DNA of 64,000 nucleotides. Origin: Blastococcus tunisiensis (GTDB lineage: Bacteria > Actinomycetota > Actinomycetes > Mycobacteriales > Geodermatophilaceae). The notes below the pieces were generated by a model. The model was not told the origin of the DNA. It worked only from the letters and a program-made list of their open reading frames with translations, and ran no database searches. The stretch covers positions 62,001 through 126,000 of the forward strand of contig NZ_FOND01000007.1 in the NCBI RefSeq assembly GCF_900112815.1, read 5' to 3'. This document shows, one piece after another, positions 53,881 to 63,486 of this stretch. Each line of letters starts with the position of its first letter. The stretch's first letter is position 1. Position numbers and translations under genes: made by a program.

Positions 53881-54663
53881 GGGATGTCCGCGCTCGCCGA
53901 GCGCCCCCCCGGGTCCTGCCACCACAGCGCACAACCGGCCTGAGCAGATGCGCGGGTCCGCGATGGTCGGCGCCCCGGCTCCCGGCGAGCGAGAAGTCGC
54001 CCGTGGCCCCGGCCTTCTCCGCGGCCGCCGGTGCTGGAACGGGCACCTCGGACATCGGTGCTTCCGGGCTCAGGGCCGTCAGGCAGCCATCGCTGGTCGC
54101 CACCACGTGACCCACCGGACGATCGTCGCCCCGGGGGACGGGGGAGATGTCGACGTGGTCGCAGAGCCGGCGGCGAGCCAGAGTCCTTGCCGCCGCGGCC
54201 CGAGACGTCGGCGACCCCCTCCTCGAGGATGACTGTGCAGGCCACCCTGCCCTCGGTGCGCCTGCCCCGCCGCGTCCGACCTGCACGCGTCGGCCGGTGA
54301 CCACGTCGCGCACCCGGCTCTCGGGTAGGTATTCCATGCGTGGCAGGTCCGTGGCGTAGGCGTGCGGCTGCCCGGCGCGCCTCCACCTGTCGACCGCCGC
54401 GGGAAGCCCGTCGTCCAGCCCGCTGGGGCGTCAACTTCCTCCTGCCGCCCACACCGCGTGCGGGGTGGAGTCGGTTTCCGAAGAGCTGGCAGCGCTCGTC
54501 GATGCCCCGATGGTGGCCACGGCCGAGGGCTGCGCCTCCTGGACGGTGCGCGTACGCGCCGGGCCGGACAGCCCGATCTGCTCGCGAGGTCCTCGTCGTC
54601 GGCTTCGGGGAAGGACTCATCTCGACCAGCGGCAGCCGAACGGCGGTCACGCCAGCGGCTCCC
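53881..54663. other. Degraded coding stretch, family unknown
   Basis: About 780 bases with protein-like patches on the minus strand that change frame: RMEYLPESRVRDVVTGRRVQ, then ACTVILEEGVADVSGRGGKD, then VGHVVATSDGCLTALSPEAP. A frame broken at least twice would join them into one gene of unknown family. The riboswitch transcript starts in the right edge of this stretch. Confidence 0.3.
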
Positions 54664-55263
54664 TCAGCGATCCGTCGGCGCCTGGGACCGTCCACGGGCG
54701 GCGACTGCCGCTTCCATCTGCAGTCCGGCGATGAGGAAGTGGACGAGGCGGTCGATGTCGACCGCTGCCCGGGGGCGGGAGCGCAGTCGGTCGATCAGCA
54801 GCGCGCGCAGCACCCAGCACAGAGTCTGGACAGCGTGATCCGGGATCGTCCCGTGGCACCCGGCGCGCGCAACGACCGCCGAGACGGCGCGCATCAGGGG
54901 CCGGTCGAGAGCGTCATGGACCGCGACTTCGAGCCGCGGGCTCCAGACGGCGGCACTGAGCACCGCGGCCACGACACGCTCGTCCCTGCTCGATGCGGTC
55001 CGCCACCGATGCAGCAGCGTGTGCAAATCTCGGTCGAGATCTCCGGACGGCTCGAACGCGGGAAACAGCTGTACATGCTCGAGCGCGCTGACCACCAACG
55101 CTTCCAGATCAGGAGAATCTCCGAGGGCCGGACCGGCGGCCCCCGCTCGGGCCCTGATCTCATCGGCGGTCAGGCCGGCGCAGCCCAGCTGGGCCAACGT
55201 GTCGAGCACGGCGCTGAGGACACGCCGACAGCTCGTCGACTTCCAGCTGAAGGCGTCGCTCAT
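54664..55263 (-). CDS. TetR-family regulator, divergent HTH
   Basis: A 199-residue protein with TetR proportions: a short N-terminal helix-turn-helix region (about 12-50; RRVLSAVLDTLAQLGCAGLT and ADEIRARAGA) and a helical ligand-binding domain (about 65-190; DRDLHTLLHRWRTA, LMRAVSAVVARAG). The helix-turn-helix is poorly conserved compared with its neighbours, lacking the usual YYHF-like end, so DNA binding is less certain. AAGGTGGC precedes the ATG at 55263. It is divergent from the TetR gene at 55466, with a perfect 16-bp palindrome between them. Confidence 0.7.
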   Translation of the reverse strand: MSDAFSWKSTSCRRVLSAVLDTLAQLGCAGLTADEIRARAGAAGPALGDSPDLEALVVSALEHVQLFPAFEPSGDLDRDLHTLLHRWRTASSRDERVVAAVLSAAVWSPRLEVAVHDALDRPLMRAVSAVVARAGCHGTIPDHAVQTLCWVLRALLIDRLRSRPRAAVDIDRLVHFLIAGLQMEAAVAARGRSQAPTDR

Positions 55264-55347
55264 GCCACCTTCCTTCCCTGCCGACAGATCCCGACGGGGT
55301 GCGATGGTGTCCCCGTGCTGCCCACCGGCAGGCTAAGGATCACAGGG

Positions 55348-55363
55348 GGAACCCGGGGGTTCC
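55348..55363. promoter_or_regulatory. Palindrome, candidate TetR operator
   Basis: GGAACCC-GG-GGGTTCC is perfectly symmetric over its two seven-base arms and lies in the 202-base gap between two divergent TetR genes, 85 bases from the left start and 103 from the right. It could be the operator of either. Confidence 0.45.
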
Positions 55364-55453
55364 GTCTCTTGGAGGGCGCTGGCATTCGGGATGCTCTGCC
55401 TTGAGCAGCGGTTTCTCCCATCAGCGATGTTGTCTGGCGCGGCAATCGCTCGT

Positions 55454-55459
55454 TAGGCT
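55454..55459 (+). promoter_or_regulatory. Probable -10 box of leaderless TetR gene
   Basis: TAGGCT fits TANNNT and lies six bases before the GTG at 55466, which lacks a ribosome binding site. Confidence 0.45.
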
Positions 55460-55465
55460 CACTCA

Positions 55466-56095
55466 GTGTCACCGCGTCAGCCGAGCATGCTGTCCTGGGG
55501 CGTTCCCCCGGCGGGTGCGCGACCCCGGCGACGTCGACTGGATCCCTCTCGTGACCGCGCGATTCAGGCGGCTGTCCTGGAGGTGTTGGCGCAGGTCGGC
55601 TACGCCGGACTGACCATGGATGCGGTGGCCAGGACCGCCGGCGTCAGCAAGGCGACCATCTATCGGCGCTGGTCGTCGAAGGCGGACGTGCTGGTGAGTC
55701 TCATCGATACGGCCAGCGACGAGACGCTCGTGGTCCCGGACTCCGGTTCCCTGCGGGGTGACATGGTCGAGCTGCTGACCGCGCTGGCTGAGGTGCTGGC
55801 GGGACCGGGTGGAAGCGCCAGTCGAGCGCTGATCGGTGCCATGAAAGAGGAACCGGCTCTGGAGGCAGCCTTTCGACGTGGTCCCATGGCGCGCTGGGCG
55901 GAAGCCTTCGCGACGGTCCGCGAGCGTGCCGTCGCTCGCGGCGAGTGGGTGCCGAGTGGCGCAGCGTCGTTGGCGGCCGAGGCGGGCCCGGCGATCCTGC
56001 TGCTCCGCTGGATGATCAGTGGCATGGACATCGATCAGGAACTGGCCGTGGCGGTGGTCGACGAGGTCATGATGCCGCTGCTTCGGCGGCTCTAG
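55466..56095 (+). CDS. TetR/AcrR transcriptional regulator
   Basis: A 209-residue TetR repressor. A basic N-terminal arm (1-30) precedes the helix-turn-helix (about 32-78) with LTMDAVARTAGVSKATIYRR and WSSKADVLVSLID, then a helical ligand domain that includes AFRRGPMARWAEAFATVRER and ends in AVVDEVMMPLLRRL. The GTG at 55466 follows a -10-like TAGGCT by six bases, suggesting a leaderless transcript. A near relative starts at 63487 and a decayed one lies at 32865-33244, so the family has been duplicated in this region. The ligand and targets are unknown. Confidence 0.9.
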   Translation: MSPRQPSMLSWGVPPAGARPRRRRLDPSRDRAIQAAVLEVLAQVGYAGLTMDAVARTAGVSKATIYRRWSSKADVLVSLIDTASDETLVVPDSGSLRGDMVELLTALAEVLAGPGGSASRALIGAMKEEPALEAAFRRGPMARWAEAFATVRERAVARGEWVPSGAASLAAEAGPAILLLRWMISGMDIDQELAVAVVDEVMMPLLRRL

Positions 56096-56397
56096 CATCC
56101 CCACCATCCGGTGAGTACTGGCGGTGCCGCCGGCCAACCCGCCTCGGACTGCGGCGCCAACGGCCACTGAGGAGTGCACCCCAGGGCCGCACCTGACCAC
56201 GGTGGCCGCGTCGTCTGTCGGTGTCCGAGTGGACCCAACACACGCTGTCCGTTTCATGCCCATCCCATGCGCGGAAGGGCCAGAGGAGCTGCGCAGAGAG
56301 ACGCACTGCAGGAGAGCCGTCGACGGGGCTCATGCTGATCGACGGCTGAACCCTGAACACCGGCTGCAGCCTGGCCTCGTCCGCATACGTTCTGCTC

Positions 56398-56403
56398 TAC
56401 CGT
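56398..56403 (+). promoter_or_regulatory. Probable -10 box of leaderless TetR gene
   Basis: TACCGT fits TANNNT and is seven bases before the GTG at 56411, which has no ribosome binding site. Confidence 0.45.
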
Positions 56404-56410
56404 AAGTACT

Positions 56411-57214
56411 GTGAGTGACCTCGATGGTGTGCGAGCTCAGCGGAAGGCCCAGACCCGAGCGCGGATTCTCGGGGTCGCCAGGGAGCTGTTCCAGACATGC
56501 GGCTTCGGCGACGTGACCGTCGCAGAGGTGGCCAGCACGGCTGGTGTCTCGGTGCAGACGGTCTTCAACCACTTCGCCACCAAGGAGGAGCTCGTCTTCG
56601 CCGGGCGTGTGTCCTGGGTGGAGGGGCCCGCCGAGGCGGTCCGCGCCCGGGGCCCGCAGCAGTCTGCTCTGGCGGCCTTACACAGCTACCTCATCGACTG
56701 GGTCCGGGCCGAGATCGTGGCGTCCACCACGGAGGAGCACCGCCGTTTCCTCACCACGGTCGAGGACTCACCGGCTCTCCGCGTCTACGAGCGCGAGTTG
56801 CACCACGAGGCGGTCACCCGGCTGACCGAGGCGTTGAACGAAGGGGGAGACCAGGGATGGAGAGGAGAAGGCGGCCGTCGGCGTGGAGGCGACCCGGACG
56901 ATTACTCGATCATTGCGTCCCTGACCGCGTCGGTCTGGCTGGCCGCCATTCGCGCACTGCTGCTCGACCTGCGCCGTACACCTCCGCCCGTACCCGGTAC
57001 CGCGGAAGTCGCCGCCGTCGTCGAGATGACCGAACGAATCCTCGATGGCTTGCGAAACGGGTCGGGCATCGCCTCCGGCGATGATGGTGTGACGGGCTGC
57101 GGTGCCCTCGCCGGGGCTGAACCGACGGACCCTCTTGCGGCGCCCCGGCAGCCGGCTGGCCGGCAGCGTTCCGCTCGGCAGATGCCATCGGTCGTGGCGG
57201 GGCCGATCACCTGA
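56411..57214 (+). CDS. TetR/AcrR transcriptional regulator
   Basis: A 267-residue TetR regulator. The helix-turn-helix (about 12-60) reads ARILGVARELFQTCGFGDVT, VAEVASTAGVSVQTVFNHF and TKEELVF, close to the family consensus. The helical sensor domain follows to about residue 220, and a further 45-residue tail rich in Gly, Ala and Pro is unusually long. It belongs to a different subgroup from the regulator at 55466. The leaderless-type -10 box at 56398 supports the GTG start. It is followed by a gap and then a small membrane gene on the other strand; its target is unknown. Confidence 0.88.
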   Translation: MSDLDGVRAQRKAQTRARILGVARELFQTCGFGDVTVAEVASTAGVSVQTVFNHFATKEELVFAGRVSWVEGPAEAVRARGPQQSALAALHSYLIDWVRAEIVASTTEEHRRFLTTVEDSPALRVYERELHHEAVTRLTEALNEGGDQGWRGEGGRRRGGDPDDYSIIASLTASVWLAAIRALLLDLRRTPPPVPGTAEVAAVVEMTERILDGLRNGSGIASGDDGVTGCGALAGAEPTDPLAAPRQPAGRQRSARQMPSVVAGPIT

Positions 57215-57428
57215 CGTGACCGATCGGTCCCGGAGGAGCAGTGGCGACGAGCCCCCATCCCTCGTCGCCGGCCGGCAACTCGCTGAGGAGGCCAAGCGTC
57301 GTAGGAGCCGTCCCGCGGGCGAACTCCTCCGATCAGCGGCGGTGTTCGCACAGTCAACGTGGCCGGGGGCGCTGAGGGAAGCCGAACGAGCGACAGGCCA
57401 GCGGTGACCCCTCCTGGTCACGGTGCGC

Positions 57429-57620
57429 TCAGGGAGTCTGCCGCTCGTGGTCACGGTGCTGGCTCCAGGCCCGTGTAGTCAGACCGGCGAGCCCTACGGC
57501 GGCCACCGTTCCTACGACTCCACCGATCGCCCCCTCGATCCCGCCCATGACCCCGCCTAACAGGGCCACGCCGAGCAGGATGCCCAGGACGGCAGCCGCT
57601 TCGATCTTGGAGACCCGCAT
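57429..57620 (-). CDS. Small two-helix membrane protein
   Basis: A 63-residue hydrophobic protein with two glycine-rich helices (about 7-26 and 31-49; EAAAVLGILLGVALLGGVMG and IGGVVGTVAAVGLAGL) and a short charged tail. The glycine zipper pattern suggests tight helix packing in the membrane. A frameshifted relative is at 22676-22854, coupled there to the SARP gene. The ATG at 57620 has no strong ribosome binding site. Function unknown. Confidence 0.6.
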   Translation of the reverse strand: MRVSKIEAAAVLGILLGVALLGGVMGGIEGAIGGVVGTVAAVGLAGLTTRAWSQHRDHERQTP

Positions 57621-58054
57621 CGATTGATCATCTCAAACGCTTGGCTCAGCCAACGGTGGACCGCCCAAATCTCCGTTCAGCAGGGCAGCTCACAGAGGAG
57701 GAGTGTTCAGACGCCTCGCTGAGCCGCGCGGCCTCTAGACCGGTTATCGCAGGCGGCCTCTGCCGGATCATCGTGTCGACCTACATTGGTCGTGGACCCC
57801 GCGCCTCGCCACTCGTCTTGGGGCGCGGGGTTCCTGATTGACAGTGGGCCTCGTTCGCCTCGAATTGTTCCGCAACGGGGCACCCTCGGCGGTGGGCAGG
57901 GGCGACCAGCTGACGGGGTGAGGGCGAGGTTTTCGGCGAGCAGGGCCCTGGCAGGCGAGCTCAGCAGTGTCGATCACAGTCCCTCGACGGGATGGTCGGG
58001 CTGAGGGCTCAAGTGCCGCTCGGTCCGCAGGACCGACACGGCGTCCCGTTGGGT
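57621..58054. other. No gene; contains a hairpin
   Basis: About 430 bases between minus-strand genes. A GC-rich hairpin at 57797-57830 is listed separately; nothing else is recognisable. Confidence 0.4.
57797..57830. terminator. GC-rich hairpin
   Basis: CCCCGCGCC (57797-57805) pairs perfectly with GGCGCGGGG (57822-57830) around a 16-base loop. It could terminate transcription from the gene ending at 58055 on the minus strand. Confidence 0.5.
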
Positions 58055-60265
58055 TCAGGACGTGGAATTCTGTGCTCGGGGAATCGGTGGTAGAGGGCTC
58101 CGTCGCCGGGGGGCCGGTGTCAGGGCCGCCGTGTCGATCTCATTTCGGATGCCGGCCGGCTCGAGGGTGTTGAGCAGGGCCGGGATGTTCTCCGGTGGCC
58201 GGGGCGGGGAGAACAGGTAGCCCTGGGCCAGGTGGCAGCCGAGCTCGCGGATGCAGCGGAGCTGCTCGGGGCTCTCGACGCCTTCGGCGACGGTTTCCAG
58301 GTTGAGGGAGCGTCCGAGGTTGATGACGGCGGCGACGATGGCGGCGTCGTCGGGGTCGACGGCGATGTCGCGGACGAAGGACCGGTCCACCTTGACCACG
58401 TCGATGGGGAAGCGCTTGAGGAAGGTCAGGGAGGAAAATCCGGTGCCGAAGTCGTCCAGCGCCAGGCGCACCCCGAGCCTGCGGAGGGCGTGCAAGGTGG
58501 CGATGGTGGCGTCGGTGGCGTCCAGCAGTGCCGTTTCGGTGAGTTCCAGGCACAGCGCGGCAGGGTCGGCGCCGGTGGCCGCCAGGATGTCGCCGACGAC
58601 CTCGGGGAAGCGGGAGTCGCTGAGTTGGCGGGCGGAGACGTTGACCGCCACGGTCAACGCCAGGCCCGAATTGCGTTGCCAGTCCTGGAGTTGACGGCAG
58701 GCTTCGTGCAGCACCCAGGAGCCGACGGGGACAACCAGGCCGGTGTCTTCGGCCACGGGGATGAACTGGTCGGGGGAGAGCAGCCCGCGGGTGGGGTGCT
58801 GCCAGCGGACGAGTGCTTCGACTCCGGTCATCTGGCCGGTCTGGACGTCGATGACCGGCTGGTAGAGCAGGCGCAGTTCGCCGCGGTCGATGCCGCGGCG
58901 CAGGTCGGCCTCCACCTGTTGGCGCAGCTCCAGCGCCCCGCGCAGGGCGCCGTCGAAGACGACGTAGCGGGCCCGGCCCCGGTCTTTGGCCTCGTACATG
59001 GCCAGGTCGGCGTCACGGAGGAGGGCTTCGGCGCTGTCGTGGCCGCGCGCGGAGACGGCGATGCCGATGCTGGCGCCGAGCACGAACTCTTCCTCACCCA
59101 CCCGGAAGGGCTCGGCCATGGCCGCCAGGAGGCGGTCGGCGATGACGAGCAGCTCGTGGTCGCCACCGATGTCCTCGCAGATGACGACGAACTCGTCGCC
59201 GCCGAACCGGGCCGCGCTGTCGGCGGCGCGCAGGTGCTTGGACAGTCGTTCGGCGGCCACCCGGAGCAGCTCGTCGCCCACGCTGTGCCCGGCGGAGTCG
59301 TTGACCGTCTTGAACTGGTCGAGGTCGACGAACAGCACCGCCACCGCGGTGCGATGCCGGCGGGCACGGGTCAATGCCTGCTCCAGCCGGTCTGCGAGCA
59401 GGCGCCGGTTGGGCAGGCCGGTCAGGCTGTCGTGCAGGGCGTGGTGGGCCAGGAGTTCCTCGGCCTGGCGCCGCCCGGTGACGTCGACCAGCTGCAGCAC
59501 GCCGTGCACCGGCTGCCCGGCGGTGTCCCGTACCACCGAGATGCTGGTGTCGGCCCAGATCACCCCGCCGTTGGCGTGCACGTAGCGCTGCTGAACCAGG
59601 TGATGAGCGAGCTCCCCGGCGGCCAGCTGTTCCAGCGCCGTGCGGGTCGCCGCCCGGTCCTCGGGATGGGCGAGGTCGCCCACCTCGAGGCGGCCCAGCC
59701 GGGCGGCGGAACGGCCGGCGAGACGGCCCAGCGCGGCGTTGGTCTCCAGGAACCGGCCCAGCGCATCGGGCGCGAGGCTGACCAACGCCATCCCGGTGGG
59801 GGCGTCGGCGAAGGCGGACCGGAACCGTCCTTCGGAGACGGCCAGTGCGTCCAGCGCCGATGTGCGCTCGGCGAGCAGCTGCTGGTTGGCCGCGAGCGCC
59901 GCCTCCTTCTCCCTGAGGTCGGCGAACAGAGCAGCGCCGCCCAGCAGCGCCCCGTAGGTACGGCGCAGCGACCAGTAGTAGACGGCGACCCCCGCGGTCA
60001 CCAGCATCCAGATCGTGTCGTGCCAGGGCAACCCGGCCTGCAGTACCGCAAGGTGGTGCGCATCGACCCCGGGCAGCGGCAGCAGGTGCACGGCGTGCAG
60101 ACCGTGGCCGACGCCGCAGGAGAAGAAGATGAGACCGGTAGCGGTCCCCAGCCGATTGGACCGCAGCTGACCGGTGCGGGCAAGCGGGCCGAACACGGCC
60201 ACGGCGATGGCGAAATAGGCCACTGCGATCACACCGCTGCCGGCTGCGCTCAGTTGCCACGCCAT
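58055..60265 (-). CDS. Membrane PAS-GGDEF-EAL cyclic di-GMP protein
   Basis: A 736-residue close paralogue of the protein at 12342-14510, alignable along its full length: three N-terminal membrane helices, a PAS domain (about 140-270), GGDEF at 355-359 with an RAAD inhibitory site, and EAL near 483. The cyclase and phosphodiesterase catalytic residues are all present (FVDLDQFKTVNDSAGHS, VEALVRW, NVSARQL, ELTETALLDA, LDDFGTGFSSL, VKVDRSF, AEGVES). The PAS region has diverged less than the N-terminal sensor. Its ATG at 60265 sets the start used for the other copy. The last 30 residues are a Pro-rich tail. Confidence 0.93.
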   Translation of the reverse strand: MAWQLSAAGSGVIAVAYFAIAVAVFGPLARTGQLRSNRLGTATGLIFFSCGVGHGLHAVHLLPLPGVDAHHLAVLQAGLPWHDTIWMLVTAGVAVYYWSLRRTYGALLGGAALFADLREKEAALAANQQLLAERTSALDALAVSEGRFRSAFADAPTGMALVSLAPDALGRFLETNAALGRLAGRSAARLGRLEVGDLAHPEDRAATRTALEQLAAGELAHHLVQQRYVHANGGVIWADTSISVVRDTAGQPVHGVLQLVDVTGRRQAEELLAHHALHDSLTGLPNRRLLADRLEQALTRARRHRTAVAVLFVDLDQFKTVNDSAGHSVGDELLRVAAERLSKHLRAADSAARFGGDEFVVICEDIGGDHELLVIADRLLAAMAEPFRVGEEEFVLGASIGIAVSARGHDSAEALLRDADLAMYEAKDRGRARYVVFDGALRGALELRQQVEADLRRGIDRGELRLLYQPVIDVQTGQMTGVEALVRWQHPTRGLLSPDQFIPVAEDTGLVVPVGSWVLHEACRQLQDWQRNSGLALTVAVNVSARQLSDSRFPEVVGDILAATGADPAALCLELTETALLDATDATIATLHALRRLGVRLALDDFGTGFSSLTFLKRFPIDVVKVDRSFVRDIAVDPDDAAIVAAVINLGRSLNLETVAEGVESPEQLRCIRELGCHLAQGYLFSPPRPPENIPALLNTLEPAGIRNEIDTAALTPAPRRRSPLPPIPRAQNSTS

Positions 60266-61004
60266 GATGTCCGCCCCCGCTAATGATGCAGATGGGGTGT
60301 CCCTACGATGGATTACCTGGGGCGCGCTGAGAACCGATGTGAACGGGCCCGGCGCCGTCCGCCGCCGCGAGATTCAGCGTGCCGGTCCACGTCGATGAAC
60401 GGGCCAGCGCGGCGTGCGACCTTGTGCATCGTCTCGGCCGCTCAAGCACCGTGGCAGTCGGGGCGGTGAATGTCAACGATGTGACTCCACCGCGGACCTC
60501 CGTCCTGCCCCTTCTGGCACGCTGCAGTTTTGTACCGCGCCAACGGACGAGGCCGGGTGGAGCTGCACGAGACGATCTTCCTCTTCACATGAGGACTGCG
60601 GCGCATGTCCAGATCGGCCCAGCCGCTGTCGGGGATGTGGACACAGCGGCCGAGCCCACGCCAGGGCCCGGCCAGGTCTTGCTCGCCACGGTGGGCCGAG
60701 CTTCGATCAGCGTCCCTGCAGGGCGGGCGACGGAGAGCGGTTTCCCGCAGCTGAGCTTGCCTTCTAGCTGGCGACATTCGGTTCAAGTCGCGTCGTTATC
60801 GGCCGCGAAAGCGTGGGTCGCCCGATGGGTCACCAGAATGGTAAGCCAGGGTGCCGCCGGCAGGCGGGCGTGGCGGGTCGTTCATTCCTGTGAATGATCA
60901 GCAGGTGAGGCCTCCGGGAGAACCCCCTAGTGTGGGCGACGACCCCTGAGATCATGGGGCTGCCATTATGCGGTCAAGCGCCCCGCACCCGAGGAGATTC
61001 ACGC
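60266..61004. other. Gene-free stretch between divergent genes
   Basis: About 740 bases between the GGDEF-EAL gene and lsr2. It should hold both promoters. The frames in it are not supported by ribosome binding sites or domains. The 60770-60960 part is AT-richer, as expected near the lsr2 promoter. Confidence 0.4.
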
Positions 61005-61331
61005 ATGGCTCAGAAGACGAAGGTTGTACTCGTAGACGATCTGACCGGTGAGGTACTGCCGGACGGTCAGGGTCAGACGGTCAGTTTCGCCCTGGAGGGC
61101 ACGTCCTACGAGATCGATCTGAACAAGGACGACGCCGACGCGCTGCGGCAGGTGTTCCAGCGTTACGTGGCGGCCGGCCGCAAGGTCGGTCGTCAGCCCG
61201 TCGGCCGGCGCGGTGCCCGGGCCCGGGACACCGCTGTCATTCGTACTTGGGCGCGGGAGAATGGGCATAACGTCTCCGAGCGTGGCCGCATCCCGAGCGC
61301 CGTCGTGGAGGCGTACGAGGCCGCTAACTGA
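61005..61331 (+). CDS. lsr2: Nucleoid-associated silencer Lsr2
   Basis: A 108-residue Lsr2. The N-terminal half forms the dimerisation domain ([48 protein letters not shown]) and the C-terminal half the DNA-binding domain, with [20 protein letters not shown] holding the Arg-Gly-Arg hook that inserts into the minor groove of AT-rich DNA. It bridges DNA and silences AT-rich, often horizontally acquired, genes. GAGGAG precedes the ATG at 61005. It is monocistronic. Its presence next to a region of gene debris may be coincidence. Confidence 0.97.
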   Translation: MAQKTKVVLVDDLTGEVLPDGQGQTVSFALEGTSYEIDLNKDDADALRQVFQRYVAAGRKVGRQPVGRRGARARDTAVIRTWARENGHNVSERGRIPSAVVEAYEAAN

Positions 61332-61495
61332 CCTGCGCCAGTCGACGATCCGCTCCTCATCTTCCCGACCGCCGCGGTGTTATTGCTGGTCGGTGAGGCC
61401 GGTGAGGGGACCCGGGTTCTCCGGCCAGCTCCGAGGACGCTCGACGGAAAACAAGCACTGATCACGCCCCGTCGCGGGGTGTCGGGAAGCGACGG

Positions 61496-61699
61496 TCAGC
61501 GGCTGGCGAGCTCCGGCGTCAGCCAGGTGTGGTGGCGCCGCACCGCGCTGCCGTCGGGCAGCAGTTCGCCGTCGTCGTCGAAGAGGACCACGCCGTTGCA
61601 CAGCAGGCTCCAGCCCTGCTCGGGGTGGCTGCTGGCCACGGCGGCCAGGTCGCGCGCGTCGTTGACTGCGTCGGGACAGGGTGTTGTGTGGTGGCACAT
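61496..61699 (-). CDS. DUF5999-type small protein
   Basis: A 67-residue protein of the actinobacterial DUF5999 type. The N-terminus has MCHHTTPCPDAVNDARD with two cysteines and two histidines that could bind a metal, followed by HPEQGWSLLCNGVVLFDDDG and ELLPDGSAVRRHH, the conserved end of the family. The ATG at 61699 matches where the family normally begins. No neighbour suggests a function. Confidence 0.75.
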   Translation of the reverse strand: MCHHTTPCPDAVNDARDLAAVASSHPEQGWSLLCNGVVLFDDDGELLPDGSAVRRHHTWLTPELASR

Positions 61700-61939
61700 C
61701 GGGATCGCATCCGTTCGGGCCGGGGGAGCGGCGTTACGCACTGTGTCGAGTCGATTACTCGATGAGGCAGAGTGTGCGCTTCGCGCCCCCTCGCGTCATG
61801 AGATGTATGTCACAGTGTCCGGCGCGTGGGGTTGTCGGCTGCCTCCATGTATCCGTGGCCGGAGGCAACACCCGATCGCGGCGCCGTCGGATTGACGGCG
61901 GATCGCCGCGGGGGCTCGCTTCCCGGTGGTCACAGCTTG

Positions 61940-62249
61940 GGCGCGTGGCGGTGCTGGACACCCGGCCGGAGATCCTCCTCGGCGCGGAATCGCGCAACCG
62001 GCGCACTGACCACGAAGCCCGACTGCAGTCCGGGGAATCGCTCCTGTTCTACACCGACGGGCTGGTCGAGGACGGCCGCTCCTTGATCGACGAGGGGATC
62101 GCCCGACTCGTCCGCGTGGCCACCGAAGTCGTTCACGTGACCGTCGATGAGCTGTGCGACCAGCTGCTTGAGCGCATCGTTCGGCATCGCCCGACGACGA
62201 CATCGCGATCGTGGCGGTGCGATGCCACCCCGACGCCGCTAAAGACTAG
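61940..62249 (+). pseudogene. SpoIIE phosphatase C-terminal fragment
   Basis: The plus strand encodes DTRPEILLGAES, SGESLLFYTDGLVEDGRSLI and TVDELCDQLLERIVRH, then after a one-base shift PDDDIAIVAVRCHPDAAKD and a TAG at 62249. These match PDLLLGVEPG, LLYTDGLIERRDQLL and PEDDVALVAVRLHP of the phosphatase at 33975-35819. The sensor domains and most of the phosphatase are gone. Confidence 0.8.
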
Positions 62250-62396
62250 CGCTTGTGCGTGCCGCCGATACTTCATTGCAGGTCGGAGGGTGTGACCCCA
62301 CTTCTCGTCAGCCGTGGGCGTCGGTCCCGGCGGTGTTCCGATCCTCAGTCATCTCGACCCTGGCCGACATGTCCTGTGCTCTGCCGGGCTGAGCAG

Positions 62397-63105
62397 TTAC
62401 ACCTGCTGGGGCCGCGGGGTTGCGAGCCAGTACCTGTAGCGGCGTCGACCTTCGGTGGTCTGGATTTCCCGCTCGAGTAGTCGCGGCTCGGAGGGCCGAA
62501 AGGGAACAGGGGACCGGAACAACGGTCCGTCGAAGACGAACGTGTGGTACTCACCGAACTCCCCGCACGGGTCCATGCCTTCGGGCAGGTGGTCGATGAA
62601 GTGCCTGTCGAGTGGCACCCCGACATGACCGACGTCCAGCACGTCGGCATTGACCACCACGGTCACTGCACGCATCCCCGAAGTCAGGAACTTCTCGACG
62701 CATTCCCGGGAGGACAATCCCCACGGGGGCTCCAGCACCTCCCATGCCCAGCGGCCCGAACTGCTCTTCCTTGTGCCGGCGTACGTCAGAGCAGATCAAG
62801 TCGCCGAACGCGAAAGCATCGATACCTTCACGGCGCATCTGTACCGCAGCTGTGTTCATGACGTCCACGTATCCGTCCAAGCCCGGTCCTCGCATCGGGA
62901 CCGTCTGCAACGGAATCCCGATGCGGCGTGTCTGGGCGTCGAGCAGCTCCACCGGGATCCCATGAACCGTGGACTCATCACGCCGGGGGTGGACGGTCGT
63001 CACCAGACGATCCACATGGACGTCGGCCTGGGCAAGCAGCACGGTCAGGGCGAGCGCCGAGTCCTTGCCGCCGCTCCAGTGCAACGCGGCTGTCCTCCTA
63101 TCCAC
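62397..63105 (-). pseudogene. Frameshifted PP-loop ATPase (DUF71/diphthine-ammonia-ligase type)
   Basis: The frame from 63105 begins with the pyrophosphatase loop ALHWSGGKDSALAL and continues AFAFGDLICSDVRRHKEEQF. After GPLGMG, a single extra base near 62738 moves the rest to another frame: EPPWGLSSRECVEKFLTSGM, DHLPEGMDPCGEFGEYHTFV and FDGPLF, with a stop at 62397. Together they make a complete adenine-nucleotide alpha-hydrolase of about 235 residues related to diphthine-ammonia ligase. A single frameshift could be a recent mutation or a sequencing error. Confidence 0.8.
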
Positions 63106-63486
63106 GTGATCGCCCCTTCGTTCGCACTACGGTCCGCACCCCGGCAGCTTCGACATCGGGCAGGTCACACAACTACAGCATCGCTTCGAGGCTCTCCGTG
63201 ATCACGAGGACCCACATCGATGAGCGGCGTCGGGCTGCAGTGCGGCGGCGGCGTACCCCGCCGGCCGGCGGGTGCTTCGGCGGCCTGGTTGAGGCGCCGA
63301 TAGAGCTGGTCGGGTGCATGTGGAGCCCTGTGACCGCGGGTCTTCTTCGACGATGTCGTGCCGGCCGTGCGGAGCCGTGGTCGGAATGCCGGTACCCGAA
63401 CAGCTGCGCTCCGGGCACCGGCGGTGCCTCAGTCGTTCCGGTGAGCGGGTAGCGCCACAGCAACACGGCAGCTACGGTCGGCCACC
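63106..63486. other. No gene recognised
   Basis: About 380 bases between divergent genes. TACGGT at 63473-63478, eight bases before the GTG at 63487, could be the -10 box of the TetR gene. Nothing else is recognisable. Confidence 0.4.
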
